Positions 47,748 to 57,300 of a stretch of 64,000 nt of DNA are shown piece by piece. Below the pieces are notes generated by a model. That model had not been told where the DNA came from and searched no databases. It saw only the letters and a program-made list of their open reading frames with translations. How positions within the stretch are numbered: position 1 is the first letter of the stretch; each line of letters starts with the position of its first letter. The position numbers and the translations under genes were made by a program. The stretch is from the NCBI RefSeq assembly GCF_012295525.1, contig NZ_CP051167.1, positions 496,001 to 560,000 of the forward strand, in the 5' to 3' direction. This DNA comes from Oxynema aestuarii AP17 (GTDB taxonomy: Bacteria; Cyanobacteriota; Cyanobacteriia; Cyanobacteriales; Laspinemataceae).

Positions 47748-48875
47748 TTATCTATAGTAGCGCGATCGCGTCAAGCGCTGTAAGGTTTGTTCCATAACTG
47801 CAGTGGTTTGTCCGGATACCGTAAACACCAAAGCTTCGCGATAAACGCGACCTGCGGCATGATGGTTAGAATTGGCAGCCCCACTGGACACGGTGACCGC
47901 CGCATGAGCGCAACGATTGGCCAATTCGATCGCCCACGCTCGCAATTCCAACGCTTGAGTATACCATGCATTTAACTCACTACTTTCTCGCTTGTCTATA
48001 GCCTTAAAAATAGCCGAACGACATTGCCTTAGTTCGCGATCGAAGATCTCGAAAGCTTGGCGAATAAATGTCAATTGTTTTTGATGAATAGCCGCTTCAA
48101 TAATATCGAGGGCAGCGCGGGTACATCCGAGGGCAAAAAAACTCGCATTTAAAACATTTTTTTGGTCTTGTTCGTGAATCCAACCCGGAGGACGAATGAC
48201 GACAATGCGATCCTGAGTCAGGAACCAAGATTCGAGTTGAGCACTGACAGTTTGACTCGATTGCATCGCCGCTAAAGACATTGGCGGCGTAAATAAAATT
48301 CGCCCTAATTTCCACGATGAATTAGAAGCGCGATCGCCTTCTTGATAGCTTTCACTAAAGGGAACGATCCCGTAAACGGCGCGTCCGTCGGGTAATTGAG
48401 CGCCTAAAATAAACTCTTCAAAAATACCGAATCCAGTGACCCAAGGAACTTGACCGTCAATTTGATAACCACCATTGACGGGCCATGCTTTGACCATCGG
48501 TTCCCCGGAACGGCGTAGTTGTGAAAAGGCGATCCCGAGCAACCGATCGCCCGTTGCTAAACGATCGAGATATTCTTGTTTTAGCCCTCGATTTTTGCTG
48601 CTGGCGAGCATAGCACTCGCGCTTTGATGTTGGGTTTGTAGAAAGGCTAAAGCGCCCGAATATCGAGCCACCATTTCCTTAAAACGATGGGCGATCGTTT
48701 CTTGAGAACTGCTGGAATTGTGGGTAACTTTTAAAGCCAGCAAGGCGCGATCGCCTAACCCGAGAAGGGCTTGATACAGGGCGAGCATATCGCGATCGAT
48801 CGCCTCCGCTTTAGGGGCGACTTCTGCTCGTAAATAAGACTCGGCTTGCTCTAGCAACTGTTGCTGAGAAGTCAT
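47748..48875 (-). CDS. Acyl-CoA dehydrogenase homologue
   Basis: A 375-residue flavoprotein-like protein of the acyl-CoA dehydrogenase family. The N-terminal helical domain opens MTSQQQLLEQAESYLRAEVAPKAE. The middle beta domain is seen in GGYQIDGQVPWVTGFGIFEEFILGAQL. The C-terminal four-helix bundle includes RCAHAAVTVSSGAANSNHHAAGRVYREAL. It is similar in size to the family but lacks an obvious glutamate base in the usual place, so oxidation of acyl-CoA is not assured. Related sequences also include flavin-dependent hydroxylases and desulfurases (DszC-like). Confidence 0.86.
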   Translation of the reverse strand: MTSQQQLLEQAESYLRAEVAPKAEAIDRDMLALYQALLGLGDRALLALKVTHNSSSSQETIAHRFKEMVARYSGALAFLQTQHQSASAMLASSKNRGLKQEYLDRLATGDRLLGIAFSQLRRSGEPMVKAWPVNGGYQIDGQVPWVTGFGIFEEFILGAQLPDGRAVYGIVPFSESYQEGDRASNSSWKLGRILFTPPMSLAAMQSSQTVSAQLESWFLTQDRIVVIRPPGWIHEQDQKNVLNASFFALGCTRAALDIIEAAIHQKQLTFIRQAFEIFDRELRQCRSAIFKAIDKRESSELNAWYTQALELRAWAIELANRCAHAAVTVSSGAANSNHHAAGRVYREALVFTVSGQTTAVMEQTLQRLTRSRYYR

Positions 48876-49136
48876 GAACCGTTAACTACTTCCTCAGATT
48901 TTCTCAGAGATTGAATGGATCGCTAAACTTGCTACAATTGATTATAATTGAATCGAAAACTGGTGCCTCTGTTCCGAGACGATCGCCATCGGGATATTAT
49001 TTTGGCAATCGCGCAATTCACCCCTTGAAAATATCGATCGAAATTGACAGAATTAATGAATAAACGCTCGAATCATCAAATAATAAATTAGTTTTCTGCT
49101 AACTCCTGAGTTTAACTTATTCTTTTCTATCATATC

Positions 49137-49517
49137 ATGCTCTTTTCAATGCGACAGATTCTTATTTTACTGTTTTTCTGTATTTTACTGCTCGCTGGAT
49201 TGGCGATCGCCCCGGCTTCTGCAGATGTTTCCGGGCAAGTTTCTCGGTTAGAAGCGGAAGTCTTCAACCTGCGATCGCAAGTCAACCGCCTGGAAAGCCA
49301 AGTTTATCGACTAGAAAATCAATTTTCTGCGGACAATCGAATAACAGAATCTAGAAGAACATCTCCATCTTTTCCCGAAAATATCGATCGACAAACAAAT
49401 AACAATCCCGAACTAGAACGACAGTTCGATCGCCTCGCAACTTTAGTTATAGAAATCAATCAACGACTCAAACAACTAGAAGTAAAAGTTTCAAAGCTTG
49501 AATCCGATCTCAATTAG
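49137..49517 (+). CDS. Small exported coiled-coil protein
   Basis: A 126-residue protein with a signal peptide (MRQILILLFFCILLLAGLAI, cleaved after about ASA). A heptad coiled coil follows (about 35-60, VSRLEAEVFNLRSQVNRLE), then a Ser/Pro-rich linker and a second coiled coil (about 90-122). The start could be 49137 or the ATG at 49149; both keep the signal. Likely a periplasmic oligomer. No family name is claimed. Confidence 0.75.
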   Translation: MLFSMRQILILLFFCILLLAGLAIAPASADVSGQVSRLEAEVFNLRSQVNRLESQVYRLENQFSADNRITESRRTSPSFPENIDRQTNNNPELERQFDRLATLVIEINQRLKQLEVKVSKLESDLN

Positions 49518-49675
49518 CGATCGAGATCGTTTCGAGGGGTTGGCTCGCAACATTTTTGTTACTGCGATCGAACTCAGACGCATTGTTAATTTATAACTAA
49601 TGCATTGATGACGGTAAAAACATAAAATTATTGCCTTTTGTATCCATCCTCAATCGATTGTAAAATTGATAGGTT

Positions 49676-49704
49676 GTAGGGATACGGCATTGCCGTGTCT
49701 TTAC
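49676..49704. repeat. Dispersed palindrome (copy 1)
   Basis: GGATACGGCATTGCCGTGTC flanked by GTAG and TTACA. A close copy lies at 53276-53304. This type of short palindromic repeat is frequent between cyanobacterial genes. Confidence 0.7.
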
Positions 49705-49790
49705 AAGAATGTAGCTACTTTCCCGGGTCGATCGCAGATTAAACTGATTTAAGACGGCTATAGAGAATGAGGGACTGCTACAGTAGAAAA

Positions 49791-50603
49791 TTACAGATGA
49801 TTTTTTACATTTGGCGGTTCAAAGTTATAAACTTCTTCGATTAACTGGATCCAACCTGCTGCTAAAGATGTTAAAATACGATCGCCCTTGTTTGGACTGG
49901 CTGCAGTTGCGTCGCCAATGACACCACTATGGCTGAGGCGATCGCTCATCCAGGCAAAGGTTAACGTTCCTTTCGTCGCCAATAAACTCCCTTCCGGACG
50001 GTTTGGGGGATATTCACAAACAGCTTTATCCATTTGTACGAACTCCGGCAAAATTGATAGCATCAAGCTCGTTTCTGCATCTCCGGCGTGCATGGCATAC
50101 TGACGCTCTGTTTCACTCATCAATTGTTTGCTGAGATTGGGAACGCGCCAAGTAAAAATGGGGAAAACACTAAAATCTTCATATTTTGCGGTTAAATCTT
50201 GGGCGGCAATTTCGAGAATTTGCGGTTGTCCGCCATGAGAATTCATCAAAATGAGTTTGCGAAATCCGGCGCGATACAAACTTTCGCCAATTTCGAGTAA
50301 AATAGAGATGAGTGTATTGGCGCTGAGGCTAATCGTTCCGGGAAAATTTCCATGCTCGTTGGATTTTCCATAAGCTAAATTTGGTAAAGCATAAGCGGGA
50401 ATTTCGGGGGATAATTGTTCTAAGGCTTTGCCTAAAACGGCGACGCTAATAGCGCTATCGACAACTAAGGGTAAATGATAGCCGTGTTGTTCGATCGCCC
50501 CCATGGGTTGAATGATGACTGTATTGGCTTTATCCGGTAAGGCGTCAACTTCAGCCCAGGTTAAATAGGGGAAAAAGCGGTGAGGGGGAATAAATTCGCG
50601 CAT
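49791..50603 (-). CDS. Creatininase-family amidohydrolase
   Basis: A 270-residue metal-dependent hydrolase. The creatininase ligand motifs are visible: PMGAIEQHGYHLPLVVD (Glu, His, Asp), LMNSHGGQPQ and HAGDAETSLML. The family includes creatininase and mycofactocin or other amidohydrolases; the substrate is unknown. Start ATG 50603. The neighbours give no pathway clue. Confidence 0.9.
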   Translation of the reverse strand: MREFIPPHRFFPYLTWAEVDALPDKANTVIIQPMGAIEQHGYHLPLVVDSAISVAVLGKALEQLSPEIPAYALPNLAYGKSNEHGNFPGTISLSANTLISILLEIGESLYRAGFRKLILMNSHGGQPQILEIAAQDLTAKYEDFSVFPIFTWRVPNLSKQLMSETERQYAMHAGDAETSLMLSILPEFVQMDKAVCEYPPNRPEGSLLATKGTLTFAWMSDRLSHSGVIGDATAASPNKGDRILTSLAAGWIQLIEEVYNFEPPNVKNHL

Positions 50604-50690
50604 GAAGATAAGGTAAAATTAAGGAGTAATTTTATAAAATCTCTTTAATTCATTTCAAGCCCATTCAATCTCAAATCTCAAATCTCAAAG

Positions 50691-50807
50691 ATGGAAAATA
50701 CGACCAATTTAGACATCGTGATGGGAGCGATCGCGATCGCCATTGTTTTTGGGTCATTGTTGATGTTATTTACGGGAGTTAGAGCGATGGGCGATCGCGA
50801 AAAGTAA
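50691..50807 (+). CDS. 38-residue single-TM protein, unannotated small gene
   Basis: MENTTNLDIVMGAIAIAIVF, then GSLLMLFTGVRAMGDREK. One hydrophobic helix (about residues 10-31) has a short acidic N-terminus and a basic tail. It is below the usual gene-finding length. The size and layout resemble the small membrane subunits of photosynthetic complexes, but no such subunit was matched. The ATG follows a tandem CTCAAAT-like run (50667-50690); no strong Shine-Dalgarno is seen. A GC hairpin (50820-50839, stem GGCGATCG) sits downstream. It is divergent from the creatininase gene (87 bp between start codons) and converges on mtnP. Confidence 0.55.
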   Translation: MENTTNLDIVMGAIAIAIVFGSLLMLFTGVRAMGDREK

Positions 50808-50857
50808 AGCCAGGAGAGGGGCGATCGAAAGCGATCGCCGCCCTGAGTTGATGGGAG

Positions 50858-51730
50858 TCAGAGATATTTTTGCAACAATAATTGCAACCGTTCGCGAACT
50901 GCGGGACTAATGCGATCCAAAGGGGTTAAAATCGCATATTTGAGAGCCTCGTGCGCTTCCGATTCGGGGGGATTTTCGCTCAAACGGCGCACGGTTTCGC
51001 GGATGACTTTTTGGGCGTTAATTGCGTTAGCTTTTAAGTTAGCAATCACCATTTCGACGGAAACGCTATCGTGCTCTAAATGCCAACAATCGTAATCGGT
51101 GACTAATGCTAAAGTGGCATAGGCGATTTCCGCTTCGCGGGCGAGTTTGGCTTCGGGTAAGTTAGTCATCCCGATGACCGAGGCGCCCCAACTGCGATAG
51201 AGATGGGATTCGGCGCGGGTGGAAAAGGCGGGGCCTTCCATGCAAACGTAAGTTCCGCCGCGATGGAGTTCGACTTCGGGCAAATTCAAGCTTTCGACAG
51301 CATTGGCGAGTATTCGGGCTAAAGCGGTGCAAACGGGGTCTGCAAAGCTGATATGGGCGACTATTCCATCGCCGAAGAACGTGGAGGGACGCGATCGCGT
51401 GCGATCGATAAATTGATCGACGACGACCATATCTAAGGGCTTTACAGTTTCTTTAAGAGAACCGACCGCCGAAGCGGAAATCAAGTATTTGACGCCGAGT
51501 TGCTTCATGGCGTAGATATTCGCCCGAAACGGCAGTTCTGAGGGTAATAAGGTGTGATCCCGACCGTGACGGGCTAAAAAAGCGACGCGGGTGCCGTCTA
51601 AGGTGCCTAAAACGATCGCGTCGGAGGGGGCGCCGAAGGGGGTATCGATGCGGACCTCTTGGCGATCGCCAAGGGCCTCCATTTCATACAGCCCACTGCC
51701 GCCAATGATGCCAATCGTTGCTTGTGCCAT
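50858..51730 (-). CDS. mtnP: S-methyl-5'-thioadenosine phosphorylase
   Basis: A 290-residue enzyme of the methionine salvage pathway, phosphorolysing methylthioadenosine to adenine and methylthioribose-1-phosphate. [10 protein letters not shown] near residue 8, [23 protein letters not shown] (phosphate site), [16 protein letters not shown] (Met-Glu-Gly-Pro-x-F) and [18 protein letters not shown] are characteristic. The length is normal. Start ATG 51730 ([13 protein letters not shown]). Confidence 0.95.
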   Translation of the reverse strand: MAQATIGIIGGSGLYEMEALGDRQEVRIDTPFGAPSDAIVLGTLDGTRVAFLARHGRDHTLLPSELPFRANIYAMKQLGVKYLISASAVGSLKETVKPLDMVVVDQFIDRTRSRPSTFFGDGIVAHISFADPVCTALARILANAVESLNLPEVELHRGGTYVCMEGPAFSTRAESHLYRSWGASVIGMTNLPEAKLAREAEIAYATLALVTDYDCWHLEHDSVSVEMVIANLKANAINAQKVIRETVRRLSENPPESEAHEALKYAILTPLDRISPAVRERLQLLLQKYL

Positions 51731-51958
51731 GAGTTTTGCTGTCCTTATTGCCGATCGTCGATCGCAGAAATGCCCAGCTATTTTACCTGGAACAACCCGC
51801 CTTTTTAAAGGGAAAAAAGGGTGTCAATGACCGATGTCACTCGATTTGCACTCAACGGTCACAGGAGAAGAGCGGTTTCGATCGCCTCGGAGACTTTACC
51901 AAAACTTTATGATTAAAAAGACAGAGAATTGCTCTTCGATCTTCAAACGCGAACCATC

Positions 51959-52159
51959 ATGGGTGCTAAAACTAACGTCCCGAAACTGTCCCTAGAGCAA
52001 GTGATCGACCGGATCTTCGCCCTTCGTCAGATCACTCGGCTCGACCAGCAAATCTTGATGTCTACGGTGTTGTCAAAAGAGTCTTTAAGCGAACGAGAAC
52101 ATTCCCAAATCGATCGCATTTTTGAGGCGGTTCAACGGGGAGCGATCCGGGTGGTTTGA
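51959..52159 (+). CDS. Small conserved cyanobacterial protein
   Basis: A 66-residue helical protein, MGAKTNVPKLSLEQVIDRIF..., ending REHSQIDRIFEAVQRGAIRVV. The ATG at 51959 is chosen; an upstream in-phase start at 51929 adds ten residues. It looks like a small family seen across cyanobacteria, of unknown role. A hairpin terminator follows. Confidence 0.68.
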   Translation: MGAKTNVPKLSLEQVIDRIFALRQITRLDQQILMSTVLSKESLSEREHSQIDRIFEAVQRGAIRVV

Positions 52160-52240
52160 GCGCCATAATTCTAACCTCGATCGTGCCAGAGATCCCCCGA
52201 CCTTATCGATTAAAACTGTAATGAATTATCCCAACCGCCG

Positions 52241-52280
52241 AACCCGAGCGATCGCAACCGATCGCCCGGGTTGCTGTTTT
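52241..52280 (+). terminator. Probable intrinsic terminator
   Basis: Stem AACCCGAGCGATCG / CGATCGCCCGGGTT (14 bp, one mismatch) with loop CAAC, then GCTGTTTT. It lies 80 bp after the 51959 gene. The T run is short and set back by four bases. Confidence 0.5.
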
Positions 52281-52300
52281 AGGGACGAGTGGGGAAGCAC

Positions 52301-53134
52301 TCACGCCGCTTGCAGCAGCCAAAACCCACTGTAAGTCCGGCCCGTGTCGTCGGGTTGGACGAGGAGAAAATGCAGACCCCCCGCCGCCTGCTTGCGTTGC
52401 TCGAATCGTCGGGCGGCGGCGATCGCCTCCGGGTCGTCAAAAGTCGCCAAAATGGTGCGATCGTTCAATCCCGCTTCCAACACCAACCCGCCGAACTCGC
52501 CACCGCGATAGTCGATCGCCACCGGACCGGCCCCTTGCAACCAGCGCGCCAGTTGCATCGAAGCTTTCCCGCCATCGATCGCCACCCCGGGAACCGTCAC
52601 CGTCGAGGACAAGCCCAAATGAATTGGTTTGAGCAAGTCGGGCATCTCGACAATCGGGATCGGGAGATCGGCAAAGGTATCGACGAGATCTCCCGCCTCG
52701 ATACTGGCAAAACGCCAACCGTCACCCCACAACTTTTCCGGTAATGGAAGCGGCGGCGGGCGATCGACGGCCAACGGATCGTACTCTTCCCCGGTATAGT
52801 TTGCTTCTTGGGGGTACTCCCGGGCGAGTAACAACAGCAATCGCTTTAACGCATAGGTGCGTCGGGTCGCTTCGATCGCCATTCCGAGCTGTTTTGCCGC
52901 TTCGCCAATCAATCCGAGACATTGAGGACGAAACACCTGCACCGTTGTAGCGAGTTGACCCTCACCAAATTGTTGAAATTGTCGGGCGACCCATTGCGGA
53001 TTCGCTTGGGACTGTAGACAACGCTGTCTGTAGGTCAAGCTGCCATCGGCTTCACACAAAAGTAGTTCCCAGATCGGTTCTCCCCGTTCAGTTTTAAGGG
53101 GGCGTCGGTAAAAATCGGCTTGCCAAACAGACAT
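52301..53134 (-). CDS. Tab2/Atab2 family RNA-binding protein
   Basis: A 277-residue homologue of Tab2/Atab2 (DUF1092), which in chloroplasts binds psaB mRNA and activates photosystem I translation. It starts MSVWQADFYRRPLKTERG; WQADFYRRP is the hallmark N-terminus. Further matches are PIWELLLCEADGSL, DFADLPIPI-like segments, and a C-terminus with GRTYSGFWLLQA. Conserved in oxygenic phototrophs, this supports a cyanobacterial host. The role in photosystem biogenesis is inferred from the family. Confidence 0.92.
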   Translation of the reverse strand: MSVWQADFYRRPLKTERGEPIWELLLCEADGSLTYRQRCLQSQANPQWVARQFQQFGEGQLATTVQVFRPQCLGLIGEAAKQLGMAIEATRRTYALKRLLLLLAREYPQEANYTGEEYDPLAVDRPPPLPLPEKLWGDGWRFASIEAGDLVDTFADLPIPIVEMPDLLKPIHLGLSSTVTVPGVAIDGGKASMQLARWLQGAGPVAIDYRGGEFGGLVLEAGLNDRTILATFDDPEAIAAARRFEQRKQAAGGLHFLLVQPDDTGRTYSGFWLLQAA

Positions 53135-53155
53135 GGTAGAGTTTTGGATTTTAGA

Positions 53156-53183
53156 TTTTAGATCGTAGATTTTAGATCGTAGA
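53156..53183. repeat. Exact 14-bp tandem duplication
   Basis: TTTTAGATCGTAGA occurs twice head to tail, just upstream of the Tab2-like gene start. Confidence 0.8.
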
Positions 53184-53275
53184 TTATATCTTAGTTTTTA
53201 ATTGGATAAATAACAAAATTGCTCGTTTTGGATTTTATACCACGCCGATTCAAAAATAATGAGAGAGATCGAGGG

Positions 53276-53304
53276 GAGGGACACGGCACTGCCGTGTCCT
53301 TACA
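53276..53304. repeat. Dispersed palindrome (copy 2)
   Basis: GGACACGGCA-C-TGCCGTGTCC, a near-perfect 10-bp stem with a one-base loop. It differs from copy 1 (49676-49704) at compensating stem positions. Confidence 0.75.
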
Positions 53305-53342
53305 GGTATTCCATCTCCATCGAGGGTTTAGAAAAAGGAGAT

Positions 53343-53413
53343 TAGACTTTAGATTTTTAGACTTTAGATTTTAGATTTAAACTTAAATTTCAAATTAGAT
53401 TTAAACTTAAATT
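53343..53413. repeat. Short AT-rich direct repeats
   Basis: TTAGACTTTAGATTT is repeated around 53343-53372. AGATTTAAACTTAAATTT is exactly repeated at 53373-53390 and 53396-53413. Confidence 0.7.
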
Positions 53414-53507
53414 TTAAATGAATTTATAATGAGATCGAGAACAAAGTCGCCCGATTGGGGATGGGGACGGGGGCGATCGCCGGACAATTGCACAGGTTCG
53501 TCACGGA

Positions 53508-54239
53508 TTAATCACGATCTGGCAACGGATGGCTACGCCCGAGACTGCGTAACCAAATCATCGAAGCCGATCGATCTTCCCATTGACCTTTTTTAAGGTG
53601 AATGGCCGCTTTTTCTGATTCTCCATTTTCTCCAATCACTTCGATCGCCGCGCCGTCGTTTTCCAGCAGGGAATCATCGCAGGGATGGCCGACTAATTCA
53701 GACAAAGACTTATTTAACATCCGCGCCGAGATGGGATTGGCAAATTGAATCATTCCCCCTGGATCGACGACTAAAACGCCGTCATCGATCTGACTGGTAA
53801 GGGTTTCGAGCTTATTGCGAGTCTGTTTGAGGGCGATCGCCTGTTGTTGCAATTGGATGTGAGTTTTAACGCGGGCGAGAAGTTCGACGGTTCTAAACGG
53901 TTTCCTCAGATAATCGGCAGCCCCTTTTTTAAAGGCAGTCAGCAAATGATCTTCATCTTCACTTGCCGATAAAAATAAAATCGGAATATCTTGATAGTTC
54001 GGATCGGCTTTAATTTTTTCGCAGATTTCCAATCCATCCATATCCGGCATGAATAAATCGAGAAGAATTAAATCCGGTTTAATCGCTTCGAGACGTTCAA
54101 AGGTCGCGCGACCACTGAGGGCATAAGTAATAGAATAGCCGTGCATTTCCAAAGCGATCGCCAACACTTGGATATTGTCGATGCGATCGTCTACAATTAA
54201 CAACGTAGGGGTTTGATTGTCGGGGTAAGAAATTTCCAT
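53508..54239 (-). CDS. Response regulator with C-terminal PAS domain
   Basis: A 243-residue two-component protein. The REC domain (about 10-125) has LLIVDDRIDN, phospho-acceptor Asp in DLILLDLFMPDMDG, Ser in LFLSASED and Lys in YLRKPF, all intact. A short coiled coil leads to a PAS domain (about 145-215; IDDGVLVVDPGGMIQFANPIS). There is no DNA-binding or catalytic output, so it probably acts by protein contact. It lies 120 bp downstream of the CheB-CheR hybrid kinase gene on the same strand and is a likely partner. Confidence 0.92.
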   Translation of the reverse strand: MEISYPDNQTPTLLIVDDRIDNIQVLAIALEMHGYSITYALSGRATFERLEAIKPDLILLDLFMPDMDGLEICEKIKADPNYQDIPILFLSASEDEDHLLTAFKKGAADYLRKPFRTVELLARVKTHIQLQQQAIALKQTRNKLETLTSQIDDGVLVVDPGGMIQFANPISARMLNKSLSELVGHPCDDSLLENDGAAIEVIGENGESEKAAIHLKKGQWEDRSASMIWLRSLGRSHPLPDRD

Positions 54240-54359
54240 AGGATCTATCCATGCCTGGATTAATATTTGGGTCGATTGTTCTAGAGATCGAGATCGTCAA
54301 ATCGTAGATTTATCGTGGTCGATAGATTGCCCGGGTGCTTACGGAGAGCGCCGAATCCA

Positions 54360-57300
54360 TCAACGATCGAGCAATTTTTCTAACTGCTTTTTAACTTGAG
54401 GGAAAGCGGCGAGAGTCTTCGGCAGATTGACTAAATCAAAGCCAGTAATTTGCTCGCTGAGGGTGGAGACGTAAGCTTGCAGTTGAGGGCATTCATATTC
54501 ACTGGCCCAGCGTTGCAGTTTAGCCGTAAAAACGCGCACGCGATCGAGAGCGAGGGTACGGTGGAGACTTTGCCAGACCTGTTCCTCCTCTTGTTGCAAC
54601 AGGGTTAAGAGTTCGGGTAATTTACGCAGAGCTTCCTCGGATAGGGCGATCGCCGCCTCGGGAATCGGGAGAGACTCACTAGGGAGGGCGGTTTGTTGAC
54701 CGAAAAGACGCTGCAATTCCCGAGTAATCTCCGTGCGGCTGACGGGTTTGCGTAAGAAACCTTGAGTTAACGGTTGTAACTCTTGGAGATCCTTTTCTTG
54801 AATCGACGCGGTAACCATAACCACGGGAATATCCCGGGTACGTTCGTCTTGTTTGAGGGTTTTGAGTACGGTTTTGCCCCCAGGGGGAGGCATAACTAAA
54901 TCGAGAAAAATCAGATCGGGGTGGTGCGATCGGGCGATTTCGAGAGCCGTGGTACCGTTTTGAGCCGTCAAAATCTGATGGGGACTATCCTCTAAATAAG
55001 CACAGAGCAGTTCGCAGTTAGATTCGACATCATCGACGATCAAAATCGAGAGAGGGGGCAACTCTTTGAGAGAAATAGGTTCGACGGGTTTCGAGGCGAC
55101 GATCGCATTTTCGGGCAGTACCCGAAGATGGGGAAAGCGCAAGGTAAAAGTGGAACCTTTGTTAACTTCACTGTCCACGGAAATCTGACCTCCCATCATT
55201 TCGGTCAAGCGGCGTGTAATCGTCAAACCCAAACCCGTCCCGCCATATTTGCGATTGGAATTGCCGCGAACCTGCTGGAACGGATCGAAAATAATTGTTT
55301 GTTCTTCTGGGGACAGTCCGATCCCGGTATCGGCGATCGTAATTTCCAAACCAAACTGCTCGTCGCGATCGCCTCCATTGTCCTCGATCCGGGCGGGTTC
55401 GTCGGGTTCGTTCTCCGCTTCGAGAACGGGATAGTCCCGAACGCCGATCTCAATTTTGCCTTCCTCCGTAAATTTAACCGCATTCCCCAACAAATTAAAC
55501 AGAATTTGCCGCAATCGGATTTCGTCAATAGAAATCTGTCGGGGAAGACTATCGGCAATATTTAAAATTACTGCCAGTCCTTTTTGTGCAGCCCGTTGGG
55601 CAAAAATTTGCTTGATATCTTCGAGGAGGTGGTGCAGGTTAACAGGTTCGTAAAGCAGTTTCAGTTGACCTGCCTCGACTTTCGACAGATCGAGAATATC
55701 GTCGATCAAGGTCAGCAACATCCGCCCGTTGGATTGAATTAATTGGAGATAACTTTTGCCTTGCGGGTCTTGCAGCAACACGTGCAGCAAGTCCGAAAAC
55801 CCCAAGATCGCATTCATGGGAGTGCGGATCTCGTGGCTCATATTGGCGAGAAATTCACTTTTAGCGCGGCTGGCGGCTTGAGCTTGTTGGCTGGCTTCTT
55901 CCAGGGCTAAATTTTGGTGGGCTAATGTTTGCTGGCGTTGTCGGGCTTCTTGTAGTAGTTGGGCGTGGGCGATCGCGATCCCGACTTGAGCGGCGACAGC
56001 TTCGAGCATCTCGATTTCCGGTTCGGTCCAGTGGCGCCGGGTTTTGCAATGGTGTAAGGAGATCGCCCCATTGGTTTGGTTCTGGTAGGACGTGCGAATG
56101 GCGAGCATCGAGACGATCGCCAGTTGCTGGTAAAGAGCGAGCTGAGGCGCGAACAGGGGATCGTCGGCGATCGCGTCGCAGGCGATCGCGCGATCGCGAA
56201 GCGACGCCTCCGGCGTATCGCGAGCGAGTAAAGTTTCAAAAGGGGGATTGCCGAAGGTGGGAAACGAGATGCCGCGTGCGGAAGGAACCTCGCCGTTGAG
56301 ATACTCGGCGACAATCGGGAGCGCCTCTGTAAGGTCTTCGTCGGTCCCGTCGCCCCGATAAACGTGCAGCACGCAGCGATCGACCTGGAACGTTTGACCG
56401 ATCCACTTGACCGCCGTTTCAAAAATCTGTTGCGGGTCGAGACTCTTGCGAATCTCGTTACTAATTTGTTGAACCAGTCGTTCTCGTTGGATTTGCTGTT
56501 CGAGCAACTGTTCTGCTTCTTTGCGATCGCTGATATCGACCAAATAGCCGACACATTCTCGATCGCTCCCATCGCCATTCTCCATCAAGCGCATTTGAGC
56601 AAAAAACCAGCGATAGGAACCATCTGCAGCGCGCAGTCGATACTCGTGGGAATAGCTTCGATCGTCGCCGAGATACTTAAACCCGGCGAGAATGCGATCG
56701 CGATCGTCCGGATGGATATGCTCGATCCAAAACTCCGCCGTTTCCACAAACGCTCGGGCCGAGTACCCCAACACCTGCTCCACATTCTCGCTAATAAACT
56801 TAATCGGATAATTCGGTTCCGGTTCGCAACTCAACAAAATCGTCTGGCTCGATCGCATCAAATCTTGCAAACGCTCTTGACTTTGGCGCAAAGCGGCTTG
56901 AGTTTGCTTGAGTTCGGTCACGTCCACCACCACCGCATTCACCGCCCGTCGTCCGTCCGCCAACTCCACAGGTAGATAACTGGCAATCCAATCGCGCATC
57001 AGTTCCGGTTCGGCGGGTGTCGTTCCCCTCACTTCCAAATTGCGGATCGGTTCGTTGCTCTCCAACACCTGCGCCAACAACGGTTCGACCGACGGCGCCA
57101 ACTTCGGCAACAGTTCCCCAATCGTTTTCCCCAAATGATCCTCCGCAGACAGACCGTTAATCTGTGCCATCACCTCATTAATCCGCACGAATCGATAGTC
57201 AGAATCGATCAGCGCCAAGCCAATCGGCGAGGTTCCGTAGAGCATTTCTAGCTCTTCCGTCCGTTGTTCGAGGGCTTGCTGCACCCGCTTGATCTCGTCG

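Larger units (their letters stand above)
53135..53507. other. 373-bp AT-rich intergenic region with repeats
   Basis: It holds a 14-bp tandem TTTTAGATCGTAGA (53156-53183), the palindrome copy 2 (53276-53304), and a block of TTAGACTTTAGATTT and AGATTTAAACTTAAATTT duplications (53343-53413). No gene is seen. Confidence 0.7.

Noticed and set aside
53156-53413. Repeats considered as a CRISPR array
   Set aside because: Units are 14-18 bp, tandem or irregular, without unique spacers of constant length.
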